From positions 124,568 to 188,567 of the forward strand of contig JYOE01000024.1 in NCBI GenBank assembly GCA_000955875.1: 64,000 nt of DNA, read 5' to 3'. Below are positions 32,523-41,844 of this stretch, in pieces; the stretch's first letter is position 1, and each line of letters begins with the position of its first letter. The stretch comes from Terrabacter sp. 28. GTDB lineage: Bacteria > Actinomycetota > Actinomycetes > Actinomycetales > Dermatophilaceae. Under the pieces are notes generated by a model, which had not been told where the DNA came from, ran no database searches, and was given only the letters and a program-made list of their open reading frames with translations. Position numbers and translations under genes: made by a program.

Positions 32523-33731
32523 GTGCTGCGCGTCGGGGTCACCGGAGGGATCGGGTCGGGCAAGTCGACGGTGTCGCGGAGGCTCGCGGAGCTCGGCGCC
32601 CACCTCGTCGACGCCGACGCCGTCGCGCGCGAGGTCGTGGAGCCGGGGCAGCCGACGCTCGCGGCGATCCGGGAGCGCTTCGGCGCCGCCGTGATCCGGC
32701 CCGACGGCACCCTCGACCGCGCCGGGCTGGCCGCGATCGTCTTCGCCGACCCCGACGAGCTGGCGGCGCTCGACGCGATCACCGGCCCGGCCATCGCCGC
32801 GCGGGTGGCGGAGCTGCGCGCGGCCGCGCCTGCGGACGCGGTCTCCGTCTACGACATGCCGTTGCTCGTCGAGCGCGGCCTCTGGGTGCACGAGCACCTC
32901 TCCGTCGTCGTCGAGACCGACGAGGAGACCCGGGTGAGGCGGCTCGTCGAGCAGCGCGGCCTCGACGAGGGCGATGCCCGACGCCGCCTCACCGCGCAGG
33001 CGACCGACGCCCAGCGCCGCGCGGTCGCCGACGTCGTGCTGACCAACGACGGCACCCCCGAGCAGCTGAGGCGTGCCGTCGACGCACTCTGGGAGCAGCG
33101 GCTCGTCCCGTACGCCGCCAACCTCTCCAGCGGCACGCGTTCACGGCGTCCGGACCGGTCTGCGGACACCGTCGTCGAGCCGCGCGCCGACTGGGAGGCC
33201 CGCGCCGAGCGCGTCGTCGCCCGGCTCGCTGCCGCGCTCGCCGTCACCGGGGTCGTCACCGAGGTGTCGCACGTCGGATCGACCTCGGTACCGGGCCTGC
33301 TCGCCAAGGACGTCATCGACGTGCAGGTCGGGGTCCACCACCTCGCCGACGTCGACCGTGAGGACGTCCGTCTCGCGTTCACCGGTGCCGGCTACGTCTT
33401 CAGACACGGCAACCACACGGACACCCCGCACCCGTCCGGCAGTGCGCCCGAGGCGTGGGGCAAACGCTTCCTCGGCGGGTGCGACCCCGGCAACCACGTG
33501 CACGTGCACGTGCGCGAGCACGGTTCTGCCGGTTGGCGGTTCGCCCTGCTCTTCCGCGACTGGCTACGCCACGAGCCCGCCGAGCGCGACGCGTACGCCG
33601 CCGAGAAGCGCCGGCTGCTCCACCAGCACGCGACGACGTCCGACTACGTCGTCGCCAAGGAGCCGTGGTTCGAGCAGGCCTGGCACCGCGCGAACGCGTG
33701 GGCCGAGCGCACCGGCTGGCAGCCCCGCTGA
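32523..33731 (+). CDS. coaE: Dephospho-CoA kinase fused to a GrpB (UPF0157) domain
   Basis: A 402-residue fusion. Residues 1-200 are CoaE, with Walker A GVTGGIGSGKSTVSRRL, LVDADAVAREVVEPG and the lid YDMPLLVERG; it phosphorylates dephospho-CoA, the last step of CoA synthesis. Residues about 215-400 are a GrpB/UPF0157 nucleotidyltransferase-fold domain (VSHVGSTSVPGLLAKDVIDVQV; GGCDPGNHVHVHVREHG). This fusion is also found in mycobacterial CoaE, where the second domain was linked to folding or activity. GTG 32523 is probably leaderless. Confidence 0.93.
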   Translation: MLRVGVTGGIGSGKSTVSRRLAELGAHLVDADAVAREVVEPGQPTLAAIRERFGAAVIRPDGTLDRAGLAAIVFADPDELAALDAITGPAIAARVAELRAAAPADAVSVYDMPLLVERGLWVHEHLSVVVETDEETRVRRLVEQRGLDEGDARRRLTAQATDAQRRAVADVVLTNDGTPEQLRRAVDALWEQRLVPYAANLSSGTRSRRPDRSADTVVEPRADWEARAERVVARLAAALAVTGVVTEVSHVGSTSVPGLLAKDVIDVQVGVHHLADVDREDVRLAFTGAGYVFRHGNHTDTPHPSGSAPEAWGKRFLGGCDPGNHVHVHVREHGSAGWRFALLFRDWLRHEPAERDAYAAEKRRLLHQHATTSDYVVAKEPWFEQAWHRANAWAERTGWQPR

Positions 33732-33845
33732 CCCGGCAGGGTGCCCACCCGACGGTGCCGGTGACCTCACCCCGTCGAGGAGGCACTTTCTGACGGCCGC
33801 CGGGCGATCCGGCATACCCGGGCGGGGTGTGGTGTTGTGGGTGAC

Positions 33846-34895
33846 ATGCGTGGTGAGTACAAGGTCCCCGGTGGCAAGCTCGTGGCGGTCGACGTCGAGG
33901 AGGTCGACGGGCGACTCGCTGACGTGAGCGTCTCGGGGGACTTCTTCCTCGAGCCCGACGAGGCGCTCGACGACATCAACGCGGCGCTCAGCGGGATGCC
34001 GGTCGACGCCGGCGTGGACCAGCTGGCCGGGGCGGTCTCGGGCGCGCTCGCCGACGACGTCACGCTGATCGGCTTCACCGCTGAGGCCATCGGCATCGCG
34101 GTCCGTCGGGCCCTCGGCAAGGCGACCGGGTGGGACGACCACGTCTTCGACGTCATCCCGCCGCGGGTGCTCGACCCGGCGATGCACGTCGCCCTCGACG
34201 AGGTCATCGCCCGCGAGGTCGCCTCGAGCGAGCGACCGCCGACGCTGCGCTTCTGGGACTGGGACAGCCCGCTCGTCGTCATCGGCTCGTTCCAGTCGTT
34301 CCGCAACGAGGTCGACCCCGAGGGCGCCGACCGTCACGGCATCGACGTCGTGCGGCGCATCTCCGGCGGTGGCGCCATGTTCATGGAGCCCGGGAACACC
34401 ATCACGTACTCACTCGTCGTGCCGACCTCCCTCGTCGAGGGCCTCAGCTTCGAGCGCTCCTACTCCTTCCTGGACGAGTGGGTGATCGGCGCGCTCGCCG
34501 ACGTCGGGGTCGACGCGCACTTCGTCCCGCTCAACGACATCGCGAGCGACAAGGGCAAGATCGGCGGCGCGGCCCAGAAGCGGTTCGTCGCGGGGGCCGT
34601 GCTGCACCACGTGACGATGGCCTACGACATCGATGCCGACAAGATGCTCGAGGTGCTGCGCATCGGCCGCGAGAAGATGAGCGACAAGGGCACGAAGTCG
34701 GCGAACAAGCGCGTCGACCCGATGCGCTCGCAGACCGGGATGACGCGCGACGCGATCCTCGAGTCGTTCGCCGCGTCGTTCGCGCAGCGGCACCGCTCGA
34801 ACCTGTCCGACTACACCGAGGCCGAGCTCGAGGCCGCGAGCCGGCTCGTCGAGGAGAAGTTCGCGACCCCGGAGTGGACCCACCGCGTGCCCTGA
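33846..34895 (+). CDS. Lipoate-protein ligase A family protein with N-terminal accessory domain
   Basis: A 349-residue protein in two parts. Residues 1-85 (EYKVPGGKLVAVDVEEVDGR; EPDEALDDINAALSGM) match the small LplB/C-terminal accessory domain of lipoate-protein ligase, here placed in front. Residues about 95-345 are the catalytic BPL/LplA domain: RRISGGGAMFMEPGNTITYS holds the lipoyl-binding loop and SDKGKIGGAAQKR the ATP/lysine segment. It would transfer lipoate, or a similar acid, to E2 or GcvH Lys residues. GTG 33837 is an alternative start; no clear Shine-Dalgarno distinguishes them. Confidence 0.83.
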   Translation: MRGEYKVPGGKLVAVDVEEVDGRLADVSVSGDFFLEPDEALDDINAALSGMPVDAGVDQLAGAVSGALADDVTLIGFTAEAIGIAVRRALGKATGWDDHVFDVIPPRVLDPAMHVALDEVIAREVASSERPPTLRFWDWDSPLVVIGSFQSFRNEVDPEGADRHGIDVVRRISGGGAMFMEPGNTITYSLVVPTSLVEGLSFERSYSFLDEWVIGALADVGVDAHFVPLNDIASDKGKIGGAAQKRFVAGAVLHHVTMAYDIDADKMLEVLRIGREKMSDKGTKSANKRVDPMRSQTGMTRDAILESFAASFAQRHRSNLSDYTEAELEAASRLVEEKFATPEWTHRVP

Positions 34896-35004
34896 CGGCG
34901 GATCCGGAAACTCTTGTGCCGTTCGCGTCGAGACGGCGTGGGCGGCTCCGACGTCACGGGTGAGGCGGCAGACTGGCCGCTCGCGACCCGAAAGGCACCG
35001 AACC

Positions 35005-35388
35005 ATGAAGTACGTCATCCTCATCCACTCCAACCCCCAGCCGTGGGGCCACCCGACCGGCAACTTCGTGGCGGAGGCGCTCGCCCGGCCGCAGGAGGAG
35101 CGTGAGCGCGGCGGCGCCGCCTTCGACGCGATGCTGGAGGAGCTGTCGAAGAGCGGCGAGCTCAAGGGCGGTGAGGCCCTCGGCGACCCCGCGTCCTCAC
35201 GGATCCTGCGGTGGAGCGAGAGCGGGACCCTCGTGACGGACGGGCCGTACGCCGAGGCCAAGGAGCACCTGGCCGGCTTCTTCCTGCTCGACGTGGCGTC
35301 GCAGGAGCGTGCCGAGGAGCTCGCCGTGAACTTCGCCGGGCCGGGTGACACCGTCGAGCTGCGGCCGGCGTACGTCTGGGAGCAGTAG
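35005..35388 (+). CDS. YciI-like (YCII-related/DGPF) protein
   Basis: A 127-residue small protein with the DGPF-type motif VTDGPYAEAKEHLAGFFLLD and an N-terminal MKYVILIHSNP strand, diagnostic of the YCII-related family often linked to ECF sigma factors. No sigma factor lies nearby. Function is unknown beyond a dimeric ferredoxin-like fold. GAAAGG precedes the ATG; the upstream in-frame start at 34960 lacks a ribosome site. Followed by the uvrB promoter 12 nt after the stop. Confidence 0.8.
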   Translation: MKYVILIHSNPQPWGHPTGNFVAEALARPQEERERGGAAFDAMLEELSKSGELKGGEALGDPASSRILRWSESGTLVTDGPYAEAKEHLAGFFLLDVASQERAEELAVNFAGPGDTVELRPAYVWEQ

Positions 35389-35399
35389 GCGAGTGGGCG

Positions 35400-35422
35400 C
35401 TGTCGGTCGTCGGACGTACGGT
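35400..35422 (+). promoter_or_regulatory. RecA-NDp (PafBC-type) DNA-damage promoter of uvrB
   Basis: CTGTCGGTC (35400-35408), 8 nt, TACGGT (35417-35422); seven of nine bases of the damage box match with exact spacing. The -10 lies 6 nt before ATG 35429, indicating a leaderless message. Confidence 0.6.
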
Positions 35423-35428
35423 TGAGCC

Positions 35429-37543
35429 ATGCGTCCCACGACCGACCTCCAGCGCACGGTTGCCCCGTTCGAGGTGATCTCCGAGTACACCCCGAGCGGC
35501 GACCAGCCGACCGCCATCGCCGAGCTGGCGCGCCGGGTCAAGGCGGGCGAGACCGACACCGTGCTGCTCGGGGCCACCGGCACCGGCAAGTCCGCGACGA
35601 CCGCCTGGCTCATCGAGCAGGTGCAGCGGCCCACGCTCGTCATGGCGCCCAACAAGACGCTCGCCGCGCAGCTGGCCAACGAGTTCCGCGAGCTGCTGCC
35701 CAACAACGCCGTCGAGTACTTCGTCAGCTACTACGACTACTACCAGCCCGAGGCGTACATCCCGCAGACCGACACCTACATCGAGAAGGACAGCTCGGTC
35801 AACGACGAGGTCGAGCGGTTGCGCCACTCGGCCACCAACTCGCTGCTGACCCGCCGCGACGTCATCGTCGTGGCGTCGGTGTCGTGCATCTACGGCCTCG
35901 GCACGCCGCAGGAGTACGTCGACCGCATGGCCCGCCTCAAGGTCGGGCAGGAGATCGTGCGCGACGACCTGCTGCGGCGGTTCGTCGAGATGCAGTACAC
36001 CCGCAACGACCTCGCCTTCACGCGCGGCACGTTCCGGGTGCGCGGCGACACCGTCGAGATCATCCCGGTCTACGAGGAGCTCGCGATCCGCATCGAGTTC
36101 TTCGGCGACGAGATCGAGCGCATCTACACGCTGCACCCGGTCACCGGCGAGGTCGTCAACGAGGAGCAGGAGATGTACGTCTTCCCGGCCTCCCACTACG
36201 TCGCCGGCCCCGAGCGCATGGAGCGCGCGATCCGCGGCATCGAGCTCGAGCTCGAGGACCAGCTCGCGCTCTTCGAGAAGCAGGGCAAGCTGCTCGAGGC
36301 CCAGCGACTGCGCATGCGCACCACCTACGACGTCGAGATGATGCGCCAGGTCGGTTTCTGCAACGGCATCGAGAACTACAGCCGCCACATCGACGGCCGC
36401 ACTGCCGGCTCCGCGCCCAACTGCCTGCTCGACTACTTCCCCGAGGACTTCCTGCTCGTCCTCGACGAGTCGCACCAGACCGTGCCGCAGATCGGCGCGA
36501 TGTACGAAGGCGACATGTCGCGCAAGCGCATGCTCGTCGAGCACGGCTTCCGGCTGCCGAGCGCCATGGACAACCGGCCCCTCAAGTGGGAGGAGTTCCT
36601 CGAGCGCATCGGCCAGACGATCTACCTCTCGGCGACGCCGGGGGAGTACGAGCTGGCCAAGTCCGGCACGCCCGTCGAGCAGATCATCCGCCCCACCGGG
36701 CTCGTCGACCCCGAGGTCGTGCTCAAGCCGACCAAGGGCCAGATCGACGACCTCATGCACGAGATCCAGGAGCGCACCGCGCGCGACGAGCGCGTCCTCG
36801 TGACCACCTTGACCAAGAAGATGGCCGAGGACCTCACCGACTACCTCCTCGACAAGGGCATCCGCGTCCGCTACCTCCACAGCGACATCGACACGCTGCG
36901 CCGCGTCGAGCTGCTCCGCGAGCTGCGCACCGGCGTCTTCGACGTCCTCGTCGGCATCAACCTGCTGCGCGAGGGCCTCGACCTGCCCGAGGTGTCCCTC
37001 GTGTCGATCCTCGACGCCGACAAGGAGGGCTTCCTGCGCTCGGCGAGGTCGCTCATCCAGACGATCGGCCGCGCGGCGCGCAACGTGTCCGGCCAGGTGC
37101 ACATGTACGCCGACAAGATGACGCCGTCCATGGAGCAGGCGCTCGACGAGACCAACCGGCGGCGCGAGAAGCAGATCGCCTACAACACCGAGCACGGCAT
37201 CGACCCGACCCCGCTGCGCAAGAAGATCGCCGACATCACCGACCTGCTCGAGCGCGAGGACGCCGACACGCAGGAGCTGCTCGGCTCGGGGCGCATGCAG
37301 TCGCGCGGCAAGAGCGGCGCCGGCCGTGGTGCCATGGCCGCAGACGTCGGGGTCTCCGCCGGCGGCAGCTCGAACCGTCCGGCCGACATGGCGGCGGCCG
37401 ACCTCGCGGGCCTCATCCAGGAGCTCACCACGCAGATGCACCAGGCGGCCGCCGACCTGCACTTCGAGCTCGCGGCCCGGCTGCGTGACGAGATCGGCGA
37501 GCTCAAGAAGGAGCTGCGGCAGATGAGCGCGGCCACCCGCTGA
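35429..37543 (+). CDS. uvrB: Excinuclease ABC subunit UvrB
   Basis: A 704-residue UvrB with Walker A GATGTGKSAT near residue 45, the beta-hairpin YYDYYQPEAYIPQTDTYIEK, the DESHQT helicase box, and helicase motifs VLVGINLLREGLDLPEVSLV and QTIGRAARN. The C-terminal UVR domain (MHQAAADLHFELAARLRDEI) recruits UvrC. It receives lesions from UvrA and opens the damaged duplex. The ATG is 6 nt after TACGGT. The stop codon overlaps the ATG of the next gene by one base. Confidence 0.97.
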   Translation: MRPTTDLQRTVAPFEVISEYTPSGDQPTAIAELARRVKAGETDTVLLGATGTGKSATTAWLIEQVQRPTLVMAPNKTLAAQLANEFRELLPNNAVEYFVSYYDYYQPEAYIPQTDTYIEKDSSVNDEVERLRHSATNSLLTRRDVIVVASVSCIYGLGTPQEYVDRMARLKVGQEIVRDDLLRRFVEMQYTRNDLAFTRGTFRVRGDTVEIIPVYEELAIRIEFFGDEIERIYTLHPVTGEVVNEEQEMYVFPASHYVAGPERMERAIRGIELELEDQLALFEKQGKLLEAQRLRMRTTYDVEMMRQVGFCNGIENYSRHIDGRTAGSAPNCLLDYFPEDFLLVLDESHQTVPQIGAMYEGDMSRKRMLVEHGFRLPSAMDNRPLKWEEFLERIGQTIYLSATPGEYELAKSGTPVEQIIRPTGLVDPEVVLKPTKGQIDDLMHEIQERTARDERVLVTTLTKKMAEDLTDYLLDKGIRVRYLHSDIDTLRRVELLRELRTGVFDVLVGINLLREGLDLPEVSLVSILDADKEGFLRSARSLIQTIGRAARNVSGQVHMYADKMTPSMEQALDETNRRREKQIAYNTEHGIDPTPLRKKIADITDLLEREDADTQELLGSGRMQSRGKSGAGRGAMAADVGVSAGGSSNRPADMAAADLAGLIQELTTQMHQAAADLHFELAARLRDEIGELKKELRQMSAATR

Positions 37544-37935
37544 TGGTGTCCGAACCCACGGGCCAGGGCAACGACGCGGCCGGGCCGCCGAGCGAGACGC
37601 TGGCCGCCCGGTTGCGCGCGGCCGCCCTGGCGCTGCCCGGGGCGTGGGAGGACTCCCCGTGGGACGGCGACACGGTCGCCAAGGTGGGCGACAAGATCTT
37701 CGTCTTCCTCGGCGAGCAGTCGGTGGGGGTCAAGTCCGCCACCAGCCGGCAGGAGGCCGACGAGTGGCTCCACCGCTACCCCGACGACGCCTCGGTGCTC
37801 GCCTACATCGGCCGCCACGGGTGGAACTCCCTGCGCCTGGGCGGAGCCATCGGCGAGGACGAGCTGCTCGAGGCGATCGAGACCTCCTACGACATCGTCG
37901 TCGCAGGGCTGCCGCGGAGCAGAAGGCCCCGCTGA
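37543..37935 (+). CDS. MmcQ/YjbR family protein
   Basis: A 130-residue protein with a YjbR (CyaY-like fold) core: LRAAALALPGAWEDSPWDGDTVAKVGDKIFVFL and then a late HGWNSLRLGGAIGEDELLEAIETSYD, as in DNA-binding YjbR/MmcQ proteins. The first 20 residues are variable. It starts on the last base of the uvrB stop (TGATG), so it is co-translated with uvrB; whether it takes part in repair is not known. Confidence 0.85.
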   Translation: MVSEPTGQGNDAAGPPSETLAARLRAAALALPGAWEDSPWDGDTVAKVGDKIFVFLGEQSVGVKSATSRQEADEWLHRYPDDASVLAYIGRHGWNSLRLGGAIGEDELLEAIETSYDIVVAGLPRSRRPR

Positions 37936-38026
37936 CGAGCGCGTGACCGGCGCGCCCCCGCGTGGTGCCCAGGGGGCGGAACCCGATTTGAGGCCCGACC
38001 GCTGCGGTGAGAGGATCAGGCGTTCA

Positions 38027-38152
38027 CACGGAGGGGAGTATCCCCGACACGACGGGCTCGTCATCACGGAGCAGGTCCCACCACCCGCTCCCGGTCCCGT
38101 CGGTCCGGCACCGACAGCTCGCTGTCCAAGCCGGGCGGGAGAGACCTCCGGT
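38027..38152 (+). promoter_or_regulatory. yybP-ykoY (Mn2+) riboswitch before terC
   Basis: The two invariant ends are present: CGGAGGGGAGTA (38029-38040) and GGGAGAGACCTCCG near 38137-38150, with the outer stem CGGAGG (38029-38034) pairing to CCTCCG (38145-38150). The intervening arms (CGACGGG/CCCGTCGG and neighbours) form the second helix. The GGAAGG ribosome site of terC begins at 38169, within reach of an expression platform. Manganese sensing by this class and its linkage to TerC/Alx is established elsewhere. Confidence 0.8.
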
Positions 38153-38182
38153 TACTGACCTGGTGACCGGAAGGTTGTGCCC

Positions 38183-39199
38183 ATGAACGTTCCCGCTTGG
38201 GGCTGGTTCCTCACGATCGGTCTGATGACCGTCTTCCTGCTGATCGACGTGCTCGTCATCGCCCGGCGACCGCACGTCCCCTCGATGGCCGAGGCCGGCC
38301 GCCACCTGGCGTTCTACGTCGGTGCCGCCGTGCTCTTCGGGCTCTTCGTCTGGTTCGAGTGGGGAGGACAGTTCGCGGGAGAGTTCTACGCCGGCTGGCT
38401 CACCGAGTACTCGCTCTCGGTCGACAACCTCTTCGTGTTCCTGCTGATCATGGCCAGCTTCAAGGTGCCGCGGAAGCTGCAGCAGTCGGCCCTGATGATC
38501 GGCATCATCATCGCGATCATCCTGCGCGGCGTCTTCATCGCGCTGGGCGCGGTCGTCATCAACGCGTACGCCTGGGTGTTCTACATCTTCGGCGCGTTCC
38601 TCGTGTACACCGCGGTCAAGCTCGCGACCGAGGGCGAGAGCGACGACGACGAGTACCACGAGAACCGCTTCCTGCTCTGGATCGAGAAGCGCTTCCCGGC
38701 CACCAAGGAGTGGCACAGCACGCACCTGACCGTCGTCGAGAACGGCAAGCGCCTCATCACGCCGATGCTCATCGTCATCCTCGCGCTCGGCACGACCGAC
38801 CTGCTCTTCGCGCTCGACTCGATCCCCGCGATCTACGGCCTCACCAAGGAGCCGTTCCTCGTGCTCACGGCGAACATCTTCGCCCTGATGGGTCTGCGCC
38901 AGCTCTACTTCCTCATCGGCGGTCTGCTCAAGAAGCTGGTCTACCTCAGCATCGGGCTCGCCGTCCTCCTCGCCTTCATCGGCGTGAAGCTGATCATGCA
39001 CGCCCTGCACGAGAACAACCTGCCGTTCATCAACGGCGGCCGGCCCATCGACGGCGTGCCCGACATCCCGATCCTCGTGTCGCTCGGTGCGATCGTGCTC
39101 ATCCTCGGCGTCACCACCGTGGCCAGCCTCTGGAAGTCGCGTCGCGACGCCCGCCTCGAGGCCGCGAACGACAGCTCGGTCGGGTCCGCGTCGAGGTGA
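38183..39199 (+). CDS. TerC/Alx family membrane protein (probable Mn2+ exporter)
   Basis: A 338-residue protein with about eight to nine membrane segments. The two family motifs with buried acids are present: AGWLTEYSLSVDNLFVFLLIM near residue 75 and GTTDLLFALDSIPAIYGLT near residue 205. Members called Alx or MeeF/MeeY export manganese. ATG 38183 sits 8 nt after GGAAGG and is preferred to GTG 38177. The upstream yybP-ykoY element supports the Mn2+ role. It converges on the next gene with a 4-nt gap. Confidence 0.9.
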   Translation: MNVPAWGWFLTIGLMTVFLLIDVLVIARRPHVPSMAEAGRHLAFYVGAAVLFGLFVWFEWGGQFAGEFYAGWLTEYSLSVDNLFVFLLIMASFKVPRKLQQSALMIGIIIAIILRGVFIALGAVVINAYAWVFYIFGAFLVYTAVKLATEGESDDDEYHENRFLLWIEKRFPATKEWHSTHLTVVENGKRLITPMLIVILALGTTDLLFALDSIPAIYGLTKEPFLVLTANIFALMGLRQLYFLIGGLLKKLVYLSIGLAVLLAFIGVKLIMHALHENNLPFINGGRPIDGVPDIPILVSLGAIVLILGVTTVASLWKSRRDARLEAANDSSVGSASR

Positions 39200-39203
39200 G
39201 GCG

Positions 39204-39545
39204 TCAGGTCCTGAGGACCTTGTCCATGGCCTTGCCCTTGGCGAGCTCGTCGACGAGCTTGTCGAGGTAGCGGATCTTCTGCATCAGCGGGTCCTCGATC
39301 TCCTCGACGCGCACGCCGCACACGACGCCCTTGATCTGGTCGACCTTGGCGTTGAGGTGCGCCTCGGCGAAGAAGTCCTCGAACGTCGTCCCGGACTGCA
39401 GGTGCTGGTCCAGAGCGGCCTCGTCGAAGCCGGTGAGCCACTCGATCACCTGGTCGAGCTCGGCCTTGGTGCGACCCTTGCGCTCCACCTTGTTCACGTA
39501 GTGGGGGTACACCGAGGCGACGCTGACCGAGAAGATGCGGCTCAT
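39204..39545 (-). CDS. DUF2200 family protein
   Basis: A 113-residue cytosolic protein matching DUF2200 from end to end: IFSVSVASVYPHYVNKVERK then RTKAELDQVIEWLTGFDEAAL, and DQIKGVVCGVRVEEIEDPLM. The function is not known to me. It stands alone, convergent with terC and with the MFS exporter gene 89 nt upstream on the same strand. The start was set at the single Met beginning the conserved region. Confidence 0.85.
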   Translation of the reverse strand: MSRIFSVSVASVYPHYVNKVERKGRTKAELDQVIEWLTGFDEAALDQHLQSGTTFEDFFAEAHLNAKVDQIKGVVCGVRVEEIEDPLMQKIRYLDKLVDELAKGKAMDKVLRT

Positions 39546-39634
39546 GCCTCCGAGCGTAGCCAGCCGGCACTCCGTCGCGGCGCTCCGAGCGGGTGGGAGG
39601 GGGTGGGCCTGCCCTTCTCGACAGGCGCGCCGGG

Positions 39635-40969
39635 TCAGCGGACGCGGTGCGAGACGAGCCAGCCGACCAGGGCAGGCACGGCCATGGCGGCGAAGACCGC
39701 GACATAGGCCGACGGCACGCCCGAGCCGGCCGCGGAGAAGACGACAGCCGACAGGGCGATCGCCGTGGCGGCTCCGGCCGAGTCGCCGATCTGCAGGGCG
39801 GAGCTGACGAAGCCCTGCTCCGTCGACGAGGCGCGCGAGAGCGCCTGCGCGGTGACGCGCGGGTAGACGGTGCCGATGCCTAGACCGACCGCTGGGAAGA
39901 GGGCGATGAGCACCCAGGTCGGTGCACCGAGAGCGACGGCGAGGGCGATGGCGGCGAGGGTGACGGTCATGGCGGCCAGCGAGAAGGCCGAGGTGCGGCC
40001 GATCTCGAAGTGCCGGTCCCAGCGTCCCTGCACCCACGACCCGAGGAACCACGTGACGCCGGTGACGGTCAGCGCGATGCCGGCGAGGCTCGGGCTGAGG
40101 CCGTCGCGCTCGGTGAGCAGGCGCGGCAGGTAGACCTCGGCACCGGAGAAGGCGGCGAAGGCGAGGGCGCGGAGGGTCACGTCGGTCGGCAGGCCGCGCC
40201 CCGCCCGCAGGGTGCCGCGGGGGGTGAGCGGCAGCAGGCTGACGGTGACGGCCACCACCGCGACGGTGGCGACGGCGAGGCCCACGGCGTCGAGGCGCTC
40301 GGCGACGGCATTGAGGGCGAGCACCGCCAGGGCCAGCACCACCGAGGCCGCGATCGCGCGGCGGCGCCACGGCACGTCGACCGCCTCCTGGCGCAGGCCG
40401 CTGACGATCCGTCCGAGCAGGACCGCTGCGACGACCAGGACGACGAGGGCCAGGCCGAAGACCCACCGCCACCCGATGGTCTGGGCGATGAGTCCCGCGA
40501 CGAAGGGCCCGGCGATCGACGGCACGACCCACGCCGCCGAGAACCCCGCGAGGATCGCGGTGTGCAGCCGCTGCGGGTAGACACGGGTGACGAGGACGTA
40601 GAGCGCGGTGCTGGTCATGCCGGCGCCGAGGCCCTGCACGACCCGGGCGGCGACGAGGACGCCCATGGTGGGTGCGAGCCCGGCCCCCACCAGTCCGGCC
40701 GCGAAGAGCGCGAGCCCGATGAGCAGCGGCGGTCTCGGCCCCCGCCGGTCGGCCAGGTTGCCCGACCAGACGATGCTGACGATGCCGGCCGCGAGCGTCG
40801 CCGTGAACGCCATCGCGTAGAGGGAGGCCCCGTTCAGCTCGCGGGCGATGGTCGGCATCACGGTGGTGAGGGCGAGTGCCTCGAACGCGTGCAGCGAGAC
40901 GAGGGCGAGCACGCCGATCGTCGTTGCGCGCAGGGTCGGTGAGAGCAGGCCCCCGTGGTCGTCGGTCAT
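39635..40969 (-). CDS. MFS transporter
   Basis: A 444-residue major-facilitator protein with about 12-14 membrane segments. Motif A is GNLADRRGPRPPLLIGLALFA between TM2 and TM3; the motif-C-like VPSIAGPFVAGLIAQTIGWRWVF indicates a drug:H+ antiporter (DHA) exporter. The substrate is unknown. The ATG overlaps the stop of the EamA gene (TGATG), making a two-exporter operon with an NlpC/P60 gene at its head. Confidence 0.85.
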   Translation of the reverse strand: MTDDHGGLLSPTLRATTIGVLALVSLHAFEALALTTVMPTIARELNGASLYAMAFTATLAAGIVSIVWSGNLADRRGPRPPLLIGLALFAAGLVGAGLAPTMGVLVAARVVQGLGAGMTSTALYVLVTRVYPQRLHTAILAGFSAAWVVPSIAGPFVAGLIAQTIGWRWVFGLALVVLVVAAVLLGRIVSGLRQEAVDVPWRRRAIAASVVLALAVLALNAVAERLDAVGLAVATVAVVAVTVSLLPLTPRGTLRAGRGLPTDVTLRALAFAAFSGAEVYLPRLLTERDGLSPSLAGIALTVTGVTWFLGSWVQGRWDRHFEIGRTSAFSLAAMTVTLAAIALAVALGAPTWVLIALFPAVGLGIGTVYPRVTAQALSRASSTEQGFVSSALQIGDSAGAATAIALSAVVFSAAGSGVPSAYVAVFAAMAVPALVGWLVSHRVR

Positions 40970-41844
40970 CAGCCGGGCCCGAGAGCGGCGTCGGGCGTCT
41001 CGGGTCGGGACCGCGCGCCCAGCACGATGGCGCTCGCCAGCACGACGAGGGCCATGCCGGCGACCTGTCCCATCTCGAGCGTCTGGTGCAGCACGACGAA
41101 GCCGGCGAGCGCCGCGACCACGGGCTCGAGGCTGAGCAGGATGCCGAAGACGTGCTGCGCCAGGTGCCGCAGCGCGACGAGCTCGAGCGAGTAGGGCAGC
41201 ACCGAGGACAGGACGGCGATGCCGAGCCCGAGCGCGATGTCCCGAAGGGTCCAGCGGTCCACCGAGGTGAGGCCGAGGGGGGCGACCGCGACCGTCGAGA
41301 CGATGAGGGCCAGGGCCAGACCGTCGAGTCCGCCGAAGGCCCGACCGGTGCGCTGGCTCAGCACGATGTAGGCGGCCCACATGACGCCGGCCAGGGCCGC
41401 GAAGCCGACACCGACGAGGTCGAGACGGTCGAGCGAGGTGTGCAGCACGCCCGAGACGAGGACGACGCCCAGGGCGGCCGCGGTCACCGCCACGACGTCG
41501 CGCAGCCGGCGGCTCAGCGCAGCCGCGAGCCCCAGCGGCCCGAGGAACTCGATGGTGACGGCGACCCCGATCGGCAGGTGCGCGAGAGAGGCGTAGAACG
41601 AGGTGTTCATCGCGGCGAGCGCGAGCCCGAAGAGCACGACGGTGCCCCAGTCGGCACGGGTGCGCCGTCGCCACGACGGGCGCGCGACGGCATACAGGAT
41701 CACCATGGCGAAGAGCAGGCGCAGCAGCACGGAACCGGTGGCCCCGATGTGCGGCACCAGCGTCGCGGCGAAGGCGCCGCCGAACTGCACGGACAGGACG
41801 CCACCGAGGACGAGCAGCGGTGCGGTGCGCCGGTCGAGGCTCAC
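40969..41844 (-). CDS. EamA/RhtA family transporter
   Basis: A 291-residue protein with ten hydrophobic segments in two EamA repeats. The second repeat carries SVLPYSLELVALRHLAQHVFGILLSLEPVVAAL, typical of the RhtA amino-acid exporter branch. Expected role: efflux of amino acids or similar metabolites. The GTG overlaps the stop of the NlpC/P60 gene (GTGA), and its own stop overlaps the MFS start. Confidence 0.87.
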   Translation of the reverse strand: MSLDRRTAPLLVLGGVLSVQFGGAFAATLVPHIGATGSVLLRLLFAMVILYAVARPSWRRRTRADWGTVVLFGLALAAMNTSFYASLAHLPIGVAVTIEFLGPLGLAAALSRRLRDVVAVTAAALGVVLVSGVLHTSLDRLDLVGVGFAALAGVMWAAYIVLSQRTGRAFGGLDGLALALIVSTVAVAPLGLTSVDRWTLRDIALGLGIAVLSSVLPYSLELVALRHLAQHVFGILLSLEPVVAALAGFVVLHQTLEMGQVAGMALVVLASAIVLGARSRPETPDAALGPG

